DNA of 64,000 nucleotides from Rhabdornis inornatus (Eukaryota > Chordata > Aves > Passeriformes > Rhabdornithidae): assembly GCA_013397075.1 (NCBI GenBank), contig VWZS01008816.1:1634299-1698298 (forward strand). Direction: 5' to 3'. Position numbers and translations under genes: made by a program. The notes below the pieces were generated by a model, which had not been told where the DNA came from, searched no databases, and saw only the letters and a list, made by a program, of their open reading frames with translations. Shown one piece after another: positions 12,067-25,060 of this stretch (position 1 is the first letter of the stretch; each line of letters starts with the position of its first letter).

Positions 12067-15000
12067 TATAATTTATTTTGTTTTATTTAGGATTAAAATA
12101 GATTTTTTTTTTCAATTTTTACTACTCTTAATTCGGAAAAAATCAATAATTTGGGTTGTGTTTTATTTAGAGATTTTAAGGAGAAGACAAGAGTCCTTGA
12201 ATATTGAATACAATCAAATTTTAGATAGTCAATCTGTAGGCCTGGATTTGATTTTTAACAGATATAGATTAATCTCTAAAATTATAACACACCAAAAGTT
12301 AAGCAAATATTTTCCTCTGAAATGTAGAACTGTGTTTTTATCAGTTAAGCAGGATATCTAGGCAATATTTAGGTGCATTTAATTTTAGCTCTGCTATTTC
12401 ACAAGTTCAGAGTTTTATGAATATCAAGGCTTGCTTACCTCATAAGTTTTAGAATTTATGAATAAACATAAAAATGTTGGGAAGTGGAATAGAAAGGCAA
12501 ATTTTTAGAATAGAATCCTCACCTAAGAAAGATCAGACTACACTTCAGCCTGGGCAACAGTCAGATATGCTCTGCCTTTACCATTTTAATTATATTTTAA
12601 TTGTTCACGTAAGCATTGCTTTTTATCTGTCTCCAGAGACAAGTGATTTTGATCATCAAAATAGACAGAGAAATGCAAATCAGAGGAAAAAAAATCCCAG
12701 AGTAGGTTCAGAATAACTCTAATGAGTAAATTATTTCAACTCCTATCTGTTAAGAATTGTAGAGTTTCTACCTTAATAATTTTAACAGTGTGAAATACAG
12801 TGGTAGGCCTTTTTGTGTCACCCTTAACTAGAATTTTCTGTATCCTAGCTGTGCTATACAAATATTGAAATACTTGCATTTATGCATTTAGTTATGGTCA
12901 CAATTTATTTGCCTATTTTTCTGATCTTTTTTTTTTGTCTTGTGTCTTGTTTGAAGAATATAATGCATTGGTATAAAATCGAGGCATTAAAGAAGCCCTC
13001 AAATAAGAAACAAGGGCTTAAAATTAGAATTATAGAAGAATACTGCACCCTTGCTACAGAGACAGTTAAGCATTGTTGTCTGATTTTACTCCTTTTTTTC
13101 AAAGCTCAGGTATTTTAATTAAGGAATCATCATTTTCCAGCACATTTCTTTATAAAACTAACAGATTATCAGTGAAATATTTGCAACATATGTATATAGC
13201 TATAGCTGTGTACACCTTGAATCACATCAAGAGAAGGTTATGTTGTAAAGGTGATGTCTCAGAACTCCCAAATAAGAGAAAGTCATCTCAAAGAACTGTT
13301 CTAAGTCTTGTAACAAAGATTTGTCAGTCCATGGTGCAGTGACAGCAGAGGAAAGCAAACAAATGTTTTCTTCTGTTTTCTGCTTACATTTTACAGCTGG
13401 GAAATTATGCAGATAAAGAAAGTTTGGGCTTATATTTTTCCCCAGAGCTGTATGATTACCAGTTATGCCCCTGAATTTTTGGTTATTGATAAGGAACAGA
13501 AGAATATGATGAAAGAATGGCTATGGAGAAAAGAAACGAAACTGTGTATTGTATAAACATATATCCTTCAATTATTTCAGTTGAAATAAATCCCAATTAC
13601 TTACTTTAAAATATAATTATTTGATTTCACTGGCTTCAGTATCTTTTAAAGTTTTCTTTAAATGGAACATATGCCAAGTGATATGCTGAGCAGTCAAGTT
13701 CTTAAAGCTTGCAGTCAGGCTTTCATTCACATTTTAGATGAATCCAAGGCTGTGCTTACCCAGGATATTTGGGACATGGAGTGATGTAATAGGATTCATG
13801 AGTGGAAGTCCTGACCTGCTATTTATAATTTTATCCAGGGATAACCCTCAATGAAGAAGGAATAACTTCTACTGCTACTGTTTGATAAGTGTAAGCTTTT
13901 GACGACACTCAAATGACAGGGAAGGGAGAAGCATAAACTACTTGGTGGCAGGGGAACTCGGGACAGTGAGGGTGAAGCTGAGGGAAGCCCCAGAAAAAGA
14001 CACCTTGAAGCCTTCCTGCAGGTGAGTTTCAGTGCTGAGTTCCTGCTGAGAGCCAGAAGTTCTCTGACTAAACATCTGGGAAAGTGAGATGTTTTGAACA
14101 TACATTATTTCTGTACTAGGATGGGGATACAGCCTTGGTGAGGACTGTGTAGATGTGGAGTGAGAGTAGCTTGCAAGCTTTCTGAGTGATGATTTTCAGC
14201 ACTGCCTTTTAAATTCTCAAATAATGAGGCAGAAATTCACAATTTTGGGTGTTTTCTTTGACATAGCCTAGAGTTAATGAGCCCCTATATTTCTGATATT
14301 GTGCACACATCTGTCTCCAACACATTTCTGCTCCCTCAAGTGGTAACAGGCAGATGTAGGTACAGGACCATGGCAGTCATGCTTGGTGACTGGGCTAAGC
14401 TTCATAGGTCACACACACTTATTTTCCTCTTCACACATTGTGCTAACAAATATTTAATCCCAGTCATAAAGTTTATCTGATAAAAAATAAAAAATACCGT
14501 TTTCGCTGTTAGAAATATCTTTGTTTTTATCATCAGGAAGATAAACAACTTTAAAATCTGATCTGTGCTGTCTGCTCATCCATATTGTACTCTGTCTCAT
14601 CCAAACTAGACAAAGTGCCATATTGAATTATTTCTCTAATGAGGGGGAATAAATGGGGTGCCTGGTTATTTGGTTTTGGTTTATTTTTTTTCCCCATAGA
14701 TACCTGAATTACGCACAGTTAACATTGTATTCCTATTGGCAGAATACCATACATTGTGCACTAAAAGTGTAATGCGATTAGTTTATATTTTCCATGAAAA
14801 ATTTCAGGTATTTTCATTCAAATGAAATTGAATGAAATGGAATTTCAATTTTAAGGTAAAACAATCTCAGTTTAAGAACTGCAGCTTCATTCCCACATGC
14901 AAAAATAGATAACTCAAGTTATTAGATAGATTTATATATCTGAGCAACTCAGAACCTCATTCTTCTCCTCAGTGTTTTTTTCCCTAATCTCCCATCTCCA

Positions 15001-18000
15001 TTTAGGGACTCCCTTCTGACAATGAAGTAGTACTGCAATATGAGAAATGGAGCCTAGCCAGAACTCCCAGGCCCATATTAATTCTGTTTATTTATTTTGT
15101 TTACTATTTCATGTTTTGTTTTTCCAGTTCCACATGAGACATATTAACAAATGCACTCTATTTGTTACTTACCTATGGGTGAAAAAAATTCCCCTTTTCT
15201 GAAAATTCTCAATTTGTCTTTAGAAGGAATAGGAATCTTCCAATACAGAGAATTCTGTGAGACTAGCTCTTTTAAAATTAAGAGGAGTACTCCATATAGC
15301 GGTATATTCTGAAAATACAATTGAAAAAATTATGAAAATTATATCTTTCACTAGGCTGATGAATTCCCATGATCTTTTATTTTTATAGATGTTCACATCA
15401 GTTCTGAATGTTTTTCCACTGTATTTGTAAATTAGTTCTACTTTTCAGTAAATTCCCAAGTACTCCTACAGATCTTACACCCCAAATCTGCAAAACAGTG
15501 TATCATTTAATCTTAAACCTAATTTCAAGCATATTGAAATACTTCTTTAAAATAGAATTAAAGCATGCAGCTTTTAATTTTAAACTACTTTTGTGTAATG
15601 TATCCATTCTGTATGTAGACTAGCGGATGATCCACACTGATTACATGCTCACTAAATGAAGAATGCTGAGGAAAATTCTGCTAAAATAATTTAAGATAAC
15701 AGGACAACAATATAAGAATGTTAAGCATTTGCTGAGAATTTTATCTTAAGGCATATTTTCTCACCTGTAGTTTGTACAGTGGTGACATACAACATTCAGT
15801 GCTGTTCCTTTTTGTTTTTCTTTTTTTTTTTTTTTTCGGCCAGAGGCCATGGGAAAGACTGATGACCTTTAAAGATACTTTTTTTTCATACACCTGTTGG
15901 GTTCTTTTTTTGAGATGTTCACTGTGCCTTTCTTTTCTATTTCTACAATAGGAAATGTCATATCACAACTTGCTAATAATGTACAATATATTTGCTTTTG
16001 CCACTGGTGCCTTTCATTAAGCAGATCTTTAACTTGTGAATAGAAATTTAATTTTCCTTTCTTGCCCATTTTTCATCTGGGGAACCACACTGACATAGAA
16101 TTTTCTTGTTTGCCAAAACTATGCTTATGTTTCAAAGTACATATGCTGTTGCCCTGGAGAATCATCAGGACCTAATCTTATTGGGGAGTCAGAGATGTAT
16201 GGAAAGCTATTTACCATTATTTTACTATTTCTTTTTGTGACATGTAAATAAAAAGTTTTGACATGCAAGTAGTCTGTACAGGTAACTGCTTTTTCTTAGT
16301 TCACTGACCTGAAAGATTAGGACCACCTAAAAAAATTACTTGTTTGGTAATCAAAGATTGAAATTTCGAAACACAAATAATTTGACCTTTCTTACTATTA
16401 TGTCAGAGATAATGGTGGTAAAAGTGTTCAGCACAAATATAGACATATCTTTGATTAAGATTAACCACAGTTATTCAGTTATTTTTCTACACCCAAAATT
16501 AAAACAATGTTTAGGATTAGGTTCCCAAGGGGGGAAAAATGTTGAAAAGCCTTGAAAATATTTCTTAACATATGAAATGTTTATAACTAAAGTTTTCACT
16601 GAAGATCAATTATCTTTTGCTACTCGGCTGTTGCAAACTTCTGTGTGGATTCAGCTGGGCACTAACAAATAGATCCAAGATCAACTTGGGGACTGTATGA
16701 TGCTCTTGTGCATACCAAGATGATTTTAACAGTAGAGTTCCCACCAGGTTAGTATGCAAGAGGAATGCAATTGCAGATCTTTCAACATAGTTAAAATTTT
16801 CATAAATATTAAACGTTTCCAGATTTTTAAGGGCTTTGCATGGACATTGCCCAATATTTTTATCCTCTCTCATGTGACAATTTTCTTTTCTTCTAGAAAA
16901 TAAGGGTTTATTTTCTTCTAGAAGAGGTTTAACACTATATCCTTTATTCCACACACCTTGAGTATTTCAAAAGAATAAGCAGAACTAGGTCATGTTCAGG
17001 TCACGTACTATTTAATGTCTCCACCTCCAATCCCAGCTGGCTTAATGTATTCTTGTGCTTGTCATTAGACTGTTGAAGTCTGATCACCCTGATGACATCG
17101 GATGGGTGCCCTGCACAGTCAAAGCTGGGGCTACTGATCTCTAATCGTCCTCAAATTTACTACAGCAGCCTTCACAAATGCGCAGTTTTATTAAGCTACC
17201 AGGAGGAATTTGAAAAATCATCTTTCTATCCTTGAAAACCCCACTGAACCTTTAAAAACTGGGTGATAACACTGAGAAGCTGCATTAAATTCTAATAGGA
17301 ATTATAATAGAAGGATGAATACATTTTTTGTGCCTAAGAATATAATTTATATTACCATTGTTGTAGGTGAAAGCATCACTAATATTTGCAGTCCCATATG
17401 GATTTTTTTACACTATTCAGATCACCTCTGGGAAAATTATAATCACAGAATGCAAAAGATTTAAGTAAGATCAAGTGAGTCATTGTCTGGCCAAGGAAAT
17501 GGGAACTACCTATTTACAGATGACCTTATTCATCTGTCCACACGTGGTGTCAGTCCCAAAGAAGAGTATCTAGAGGTGTCTATTCACATCTGGCTCCAGG
17601 CACAAGACAAGTGGAGGCCAAAGATCAGGAGTGTTTGAGCGCCAGGCTGCGAAGGGTCTCACAGTCATGTAGCTCCCTGAAGCTGCTGTTCCTACTACTG
17701 TGCTAAGTAGAGGTGATCTGCAGTGAGGATTCTGAGACACACAAGTTAGTCTGAAAGACCCAGGAAAGGACAGGTATTTTGTAAGAAACATAACTGAAAT
17801 GGCTCATGGAGAAGGTATAACCTTTATGATATATTATACTGGTTATTGTTTGTGGATCTTTCTTCCCAGTTGCAAGCTCTACACAGTGAAGCATTAGGAT
17901 CAGTATCAATATCCAAAGGTTAAAAAAAAAGGATCTAACTCTCTGACAAACAGCAATTTTACATAAATGCATCCCCAGCACAAGGGAAGTTGCTTCAGAT

Positions 18001-19667
18001 CTCTAGAGTTATCTTGAGGTATCTAAGGATTCTGAGTTTGTGTTTCAGTCTGCAAAAAGTGTTAAGTACTATGTTAGGTAAGTGCGATACTTTTGCAGAA
18101 AAAAAAAGCTAGAAAAAGGGGAAAATAACTTTGTTTCTCCTGATGCTATACTGCAATTTGTTTAACCCCTGAAAGTTGTCTGTAAGGAGATTTTTTGCCT
18201 AGAGTGTGGGAAACTAAACAGAGGAGATCTGTGTTAAATTTCAGCTGAATATGATTTGAAATTGACATGATATTAAAATCTGAAAAGAATAGTTTAAAAA
18301 AAAAAAAGAGAAGAAAACAATCCATATCACATCAGTCTAAACATCAGTCTAAACTGTGGTGCATCAGAACTATCAGTATGGGATGGCATGTATTTACTAC
18401 GTCTCAGTGTGCTGTTCCAATGTCTTTGTACTTACTGCTCTGGGTAATCATCACTCCCTGTTGGATTTCATGTAAATTCCAAGTGCAAGCAATACTTATT
18501 TCTTCTGGAACACTTCACTCTACAAAACTACTGCACCAGGTGAGACAATATTCCCATTGCTCAGTGGTCCCCTTTTTCTGGCAGCCTTATCTTCCAGCCC
18601 TTAGGGACTGAAGCTGCATCTGCTGTGGAGCTGTTTCTGTAATAGCTCTCTGAGAGCCTATTCCAGGTAGTCTCTAATTAGACACACCCAGATGGTGGGC
18701 ACAGAGCAGATGTCCTGCCAGCTTGGGGTGGATATGGAAGAAAGTTTTCTCTTGGCTCCCTGTAGTTTGTCTTTCTAATGTTTTTTTTCTCTCCATTTTT
18801 CTTCACAGTGAGCTTTTGAAATGTTTGCTCACCATTTCTAACATGTGAAGCAAACGTAGGCACTGTAATTTAAGGTACTAAACATTCACAGTGTTTGGTG
18901 TAGTCTGAAGCCTAGACATATTGAACTCATGTTACCCAAATGCTGTCACAAACAAAACTGTTCACTTGTGCTTTGATACACAATCTTTATCAGCAATTAA
19001 GATTTTATTCTTGGAAACTAATTAACAATTGTGTTCATACTGCCAGAGACATAAGTAAGCACGTTCAAGCATGTTGTGTACCCAGCCTTGTGGATGAAAT
19101 GAATGCAGCTAGCTGGAATAGAGTCTGATGTTTTCAGTCACATGATAAACACAAGAAGCAGATCTCCAAAGTACAAAACAGTTATTTTCTGACAGCTTAT
19201 TTTCACAGTAGAACTGTACTTTAAATGTTTAGCCACATCTGACATTGAAAAGGTTTTGATGCAGAATATTTACTTACCCAGCAATTTGACCATCATGTTC
19301 ACAATGCTGTATTTCATGCTCCATTTGCCATAGATGTTGACATGTTTTTCACAGCATTTGGGACAATGACAATTTTAATTAAAAAGTTCCCATGTTATTC
19401 CTCCACCTTTCTAAATATGATCATGTACAGGACAACTGAAAAAAAAAGAATAAAAGCTCAAGTGGATTTTCAATAGAGTGTCCTGTAATCACTTATGTTT
19501 CAAGAGATTTAACAAAGTCAATCCTTAGATATCATCTTTCTATTGTATTGTCCTTTTTTTTTTAAATAGAATGATTTAATTTATTTAAAAGCAATTATTG
19601 TAAAATGGCTGTGCACCAGACAATATTTTATGATGTAAAGATTTGTAAAATATGTAACTTAGGAACT

Positions 19668-20270
19668 TGTGCTGGTTTTGGCTGGAGTAGAATTAATTTT
19701 ATTCACAGAGGTTGGTATGCGGTTGTGTTTTGGATTTGTGCTGAACATAGGGTTGATAATACTTTCTGAGTATTTTTGTTTTTGTTATTGCTGAGCAGGG
19801 CTTACACAGAGCCAAGCCTTTTTCTCCTTTTCACACTACCACAGTGGTGAGGGAGTTGTGGGTGATTGAGAGCTTGGGAGGAGGAACAGCTGGGACAGGT
19901 GAGCCAAACTGACCAAAGGGATGTTCCAGACTGTGTGAAATCATGCTTGGTATATAAATTTCAGGGAAGAAGAAGGAAGTGGGTGGACATTTACAGTGAT
20001 GGTGTTTGTCTTCCAAAGTCACTGTTCTGTGCCATGGGGTCATCTGTGCCATCTCCCTGCTCTCCTGGAGATGGCTGAACACTTGCCTCTCCTTGGGAAG
20101 CAGTGACTTAATTCCTTGTTTCTCTTTGCTTGTGTGCATGGCTTTTGCTTTCCCTATTAAACTGTATTTATCTCAACCCCTGTGCTTCTGATTCTCCCAC
20201 CAGTTCTACTTCAGGGGAGTGAGCAAGTGGCTGTGAGGATTTGGTGGCTGGCTGGGGTTAAACCACAACA
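19668..20270 (+). mobile_element. Solo LTR of an avian endogenous retrovirus (ERVL-like)
   Basis: A 603-bp sequence bounded by TG and CA, as retroviral LTRs are. It begins TGTGCTGGTTTTGGCTGG and ends GGGGTTAAACCACAACA, termini I recognise from an LTR family common in birds. Internal parts fit promoter and terminator roles: TATATAAA at 19951-19958 would be the core promoter and ATTAAA at 20156-20161 a polyadenylation signal. No primer-binding site, polypurine tract or gag/pol remnant is adjacent, so this is a solo LTR left by recombination between the two ends of a provirus. Flanking pentamers (GAACT before, GTCCC after) do not match, so the target duplication is lost or the flank was rearranged. 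Assignment to ERVL is from memory of terminal sequences. Confidence 0.85.
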
Positions 20271-20308
20271 GTCCCTTTTGGACAATTAAAAAAAAAAAAT
20301 CTTCTCTC

Positions 20309-20400
20309 TGTTATCAACCTTGTGTTTTGCACAAATCCAAAACATAGCCTCATACAAGCCACTGTGAAGAAAATTAAATCTACCCCAGCCAAAACCAGCA
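20309..20400 (-). mobile_element. Inverted fragment of the start of a related LTR
   Basis: Read on the minus strand from 20400, this begins TGCTGGTTTTGGCTGGGG and continues through TTCACAGTGGCTTGTATG, TATGTTTTGGATTTGTGC and GGTTGATAAC, which parallels the first 90 or so bases of the LTR at 19668. It differs from that copy at many positions, so it is not a recent duplicate. It breaks off at an A-rich run (20287-20299 on the plus strand), only tens of bases from the end of the plus-strand LTR. It is therefore a truncated second element of the same family in opposite orientation. Confidence 0.85.
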
Positions 20401-23400
20401 GAGAACTGAAGATAAATTTGAAGCATGGAAGGCTGCCTTTGTGAATCAGAACGCTTTTCTTGAGGAAGTTTTGAACACAGCTTTACAAACCTCCCTGTCA
20501 AGAAGAAAAACTAAAATATGTTTACGTCATTATTTTGGGGATATTTGCAAAATATTAGATTTTCACAGTCCATGTTCTTGCACACTACTTTCTGATTTGG
20601 CATTTCTTGAAAGGAAGTATTTCAGACTTTTATCTTGAAATGTCTTGTTATCTTTGAATGTTTTGTATGAGAAAGAATTACACTGATTTTTAATTAATTA
20701 ATATGTAGGTTCTCCACTAACAACTTCTTAGTCATGCTACAGTGAGCCAAAAGACAAGAAAATAACTGAGGTCTATGGAAGGGAAATACTATTTATATCT
20801 TATCCTTTACAGAAAAGAGAGAGAGATAAAGAGGGAGAGAGGAAGGAAGGAAGGAAGGAAGGAAGGAAGGAAGGAAGGAAGGAAGGAAGGAATCAAAACC
20901 CAAACCAATAACATAATATCCAAGAATTATATTTTGTAAAAGAAACAAGGAAAAATGTCTCCATTTATTCTTCTGACAATTATGGAGTTGTTGAGACCAT
21001 CTGAAAATATACATACAGCCATTTTAATAGCAATGCTATCACTAACTTTGTTGCATTTAGTTATACTTCAAATTTATATAAAGAGAAACCAATGCAATGA
21101 AAATTAAAAATTCTTCTAAAACATTTCTAGAAGAAATCCAATTCAGACATTTCAAAGATTTTCTGCAATAAATCTTTATTTTTCACTACATAATAATTTT
21201 TTAATATATCTTTAACTCATTTTCTAGCTGAAAAGGTTGTCAAAATTTCTGAGAAATCATAACAAGAAGTGTTTTGCAGGTTGTCTTGGCCAAATACAGA
21301 CTCTTAGAAGCCTACTTGAAAGAGTCTTCCCTAACAGGCTTTCAAATTCAATTTTACAGACTCAACACATCTAGAAAAATATATAAGAACAACTTTCAGA
21401 CTCCCAAGCTTTACCCAACTGAAATTAGAACTCTGAAATTCTTGAAATGCACCCATGGCTAGTGAAAATGTATTATTATACACAGTTACAATACATACAG
21501 CAAAAAGCTTTTGATCTTGACATCCACTGAGGCCAGGTCAGTGATGCTACCCACTGAAAATACAGTTTAGTGAAATTAATAGACATGGATAACTGGCAGT
21601 GGTTCAATATATTCTGGACAGTCAATGCAATTTTGCTTCCGATAGCATTTTTTGAAATTTGTGTTAAAAGCCATAATCAGGCAATTGCTGCAAAAAATAA
21701 TTATGTTAATTGAAAATGTTGCTGTGTCTCAAAACTACAATCCCTACATTTGAGCAAGCAGAAATAATGGCATATAAAGTCCTTATCTGTTGAAGGGGCA
21801 AAACATCTGTCTCAGTTTGAACATTTACTGCAGGCTTCTCAAGCCAGGCTGGAGACCATTGCACTGGATTCAGGTGCAGCGAGCTCAAAGCCAATGTTCT
21901 GGCAACTTGGCTGCACAAAATCCGACCTAGAGAAGATGACAAATGCAGGTATGGCAGCACATGTCAGGGAGCATCTAAGGATGTTACATCTCCTGATTAC
22001 AGGGTACAAGAGCAGACACAGAGCTGTACAACCTGTACCATTCATGTTGTACCTGCTGTTAACATTGCCAGCATGTGGCAGCATCATGGTGCAGTGGTTG
22101 CTTGGCTGTGGTGTAAGAAAATCTTAGGAAACTAGTATGGACATTAAAAGTAATTGAACCAAAACAATTGAACCAACCCAACAAGTGTTCTCTTCCTGGG
22201 ATAGTTTATGTTGGCGCTTAAACTTTTTTTTCTTTTTCAACCAAAACAAGCTCTTGTCCATCTCAATGCAGGAAGACATTAAATAAGACCTAACTGGGTA
22301 ATTTTAGATAGCTTAGCTCAGGGGTGGAGGAGGTTATGGTGCAATGCATGTAATCTCTCTGCATCACTACTTCTACTGTTATTTCAACTGTTGGTGTGAT
22401 TATACTCCTTTTTGTGTTTTAGCCGACCTTCTGTCTCTCTGCTCTGTGAGTATTTAGTACCTTCTGAAAATAGAAATAGTGAAAACTTAAAAGCCAGCAT
22501 GGTCCTTATAAATGTAATTATAACTGAACATAATTTTACTTTTGTCTTTTAAATTAAACTGAGGAAATGTACATAGTCATTGGTCTTAAATGACTGTTAA
22601 CTCAGAAAATCAGAAGAAGAAGAGAATATTTACAATGAGCCTTAGTTATGTCTATGTTATTAAATTATCTTTGCTAGTCAGCCTATTATTTTGTGCTCTG
22701 AGTCCTTTCTCTTCCTGCCTTTCTTTCATTCTTATCTGCTTTCCCTGAGAGTAAGTTATATATCTGATTAAACAGTAATTAGTGACTTCAGTGGGGCTGC
22801 GTGTGTGTAACTGAGAATAGAATTTTGCCTAAAGAATTTTTAAAATCAAATATGTAATAATTAAAGGAAACTGAATGGTGTATGATTTTTAATATGATGA
22901 CCTAAAAATCCAAGTAATTGACAGCAAGCTTTCTGAAGGAAAAAAACCCAAACTTTTCTAAGCATGTGAAGTAAGCGGAGGAAAGGGCACAGAACACATC
23001 ATGTTTGGTAGGTTGTCCTTTCATATTTAATTTTAATTTGATAACAATCAGATATGCTCATATTAAAGAGAAAGTAAAAATAAAGCCAAGTGCACGAGTA
23101 CATCTTTAAATTTAATATAAAATTAAACTCAGAGTCCTCTAATTGCTTTTCTCTTTTTCAATTAAACCTTACAGCATATTCATCATATAATTATTTTTAC
23201 TGCAATATTTAAGTAGCATAATTTTTATCATTTTAAGTGACTGCAGAGGGCTGGGAAAATATACACGACCTGCCTGGTTTCTGAAAAGACAGCTGAAAAG
23301 ACATCTTTATTTAGTTAGCTGTTTGACAAGTAGCCAGATGCCTTCAAGTTAAATTCCTGTGTTGCTTGGGAGGCCAGTGCAGGCGCCCCCTGATAAAGCT

Positions 23401-24414
23401 CCCAGAGAAAGAGCAGAGGACAGAAACTGGAGTGGACAGGGGGTGCACCAGGTTACAGCCATGGCTGTAGCACTCCTCATGCTGTGTGGCCCTGACCAGC
23501 TGCCTGTTTTCTGCCCCAGAGTGGCTCTGCAATAAGGTGCTGATAACCACCTGCCAGCAGTCTCAGAGCTTTATCCCTGGTAAGTGAATAGGGAATTGCA
23601 TCTAGGTAGATACGTACTGAAAAGGAGGGACAAAAGTCTTCCCAGTCTTTCTGTGGTCTTGATATCTCTTATAGAGGCTTTTCTATTTTGGGGGGTAAAA
23701 ACGGATAGAAGTTTGCCATTAAATATTCTTACATGAAGCTGTGATTTGGTAAGTCTTTCTCATATGCCATATGGTGACATACCAGTGACTTGACAAAGCT
23801 AAATCACTAGCTTTCTCTGCTTTGCACCAAGAAAAATACAGCAAACGTGCCAGCAGTCAGCTGGGGAGATAACTGCATGAGCTTAGCTTTACCAGACCAT
23901 GAGTCTAGAGAAACTACATAAATTATGCAGAGCAGAACTTCTGACTTCATGTTTGGAGAAAAGGTATTGCTTCTGTAGAAAAACCCAAAATTGTATCAAA
24001 TTGAAAAGTCTTTAAGTTGCTTATTAATGTATTATTATTCAATTAAATTAGCTTTGTGCAAATATGGACAAAGTGTACTGCATTCACAAAGGTGGGAGTA
24101 TACTTTACAAAAATTCGTTCGAGCAAGAGCTGATCTCTTTAGCTCTGCTGCCTCTGAGCAGCGGTATTTGTAATTTTTATCTTGTGAAAAACTCATGGCT
24201 AAAGTCCCTATGTGGTTTAATAAAGTATGTTCACTTCCTGTGTTTCATATGTAAGGAACAAAGGATTTGAAAGCTCATCATTTTCATGGTTCTGTTTTCT
24301 AGCTAAGGTTCAGTTCTGATCAGAAGTGTTTTTCCACATACTGTATGAGTTACATAGTAATTGTGATAACACACCTGCCATTTCCAGTTCTTTCCTTTTA
24401 TGAGCTTGCACATA
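20401..24414. other. Non-coding stretch with a GC-richer patch at 23340-23590
   Basis: Holds the GGAA microsatellite and, at about 23340-23590, a patch clearly less AT-rich than its surroundings that ends at a good donor-like sequence (CTG followed by GTAAGTGA at 23580). No long frame or recognisable protein is there. The remainder shows nothing I can name. Confidence 0.5.
20841..20892 (+). repeat. (GGAA)13 microsatellite
   Basis: Thirteen uninterrupted GGAA units (52 bp), preceded by a GA-rich stretch from about 20815. The lack of interruptions suggests it is young and length-polymorphic. Confidence 0.98.
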
Positions 24415-25060
24415 GCCCAGAAATGTGCACTTCCAGCCCAGAAGGCCAGCCAGGTCCTGGGCTGCATCCAAAGCAGTGTGGCCAGCAGGATGAGGGAGAG
24501 GATTCTGCCCCTCTGCTCTGCTCTGGTGAGTCCCCACCTGCAGTGCTGCATCCAGCTCTAGGGTCTCCAGCACAGGAAGGACATGACCTGTTGGAGGGAG
24601 TCCAGAGGAAGGCCAACAAGATGATCAGAGGACTGGAGCACTGGAACACCTCTCTAATAAAGACAGGCTGAGAGAGTTCGGGTTGTTCAGCCTGGAGAAG
24701 AGAAGGCTCTGGGAAGACCATAGAGCACCTTCCTGTACCTAAAAGGAGCCTGCAAGAAAGCTGGAGAGGGACTTTCCACAAGGGCATGAAGTCAAAGGAC
24801 AAGGGGTAATGGCTTCAGACTGAAAGAGGGTAGATTTAGATTGGATATTAAGAAATACAGAAGAAATTCTTTACTGTGAGGGTGGTGAGCCACTGAAACA
24901 GGTTCCCCAGAGTAGTTGTGGATGCCCCATCCCTGGACGTTTCAGGGTTTGATTGGAGTTTGAGCAACCTGGTCTAGTGAAAGGTCCCAGCCCCCAAGAG
25001 GGGTGTTGGAACTAGATGATCTTTAAGGTCCATTTCAACTCAAACTATTCAATCATTCCA
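24415..25060 (+). mobile_element. CR1 LINE 3' fragment
   Basis: Plus-oriented 3' portion of a CR1 element. It begins near GCCCAGAAATGTGCACTTCC, then shows the CR1 blocks CTGGGCTGCATCCAAAG, GGCCAGCAGGATGAG, CTCTGCTCTGGTGAG, GTCCAGAGGAAGGCCAACA, TTGTTCAGCCTGGAGAAGAG and GATGATCTTTAAGGTCC. It ends near AACTATTCAATCATTCC, a decayed form of the CR1 terminal repeat. The coding part is confined to the end of ORF2 and is broken; open frames here on both strands (24345-24671 plus, 24398-24802 minus) are repeat-derived. No target-site duplication is evident by eye. Confidence 0.93.

Larger units (their letters stand above)
5331..19667. other. Long non-coding stretch, probably cadherin intron
   Basis: Apart from the 54-bp tandem repeat (5870-6130), the hairpin (9302-9335), a T/G tract (11990-12066) and short A or T runs, I recognise nothing. 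No open frame here resembles a known domain. The EC1 exon of the cadherin (expected near 295 bp) was looked for through its DINDNPP-type end and not found. Confidence 0.6.

Noticed and set aside
11948..12361. 137-codon plus-strand open frame with hydrophobic start
   Set aside because: The hydrophobic run is the T/G-rich tract. No homologue or splice structure is evident.
20841..20892. Possible CRISPR-like regular repeat
   Set aside because: It is a four-base microsatellite without spacers, and the genome is a vertebrate's.
24398..24802. 134-codon minus-strand and 108-codon plus-strand open frames
   Set aside because: Both overlap the CR1 3' fragment, whose conserved blocks explain them.
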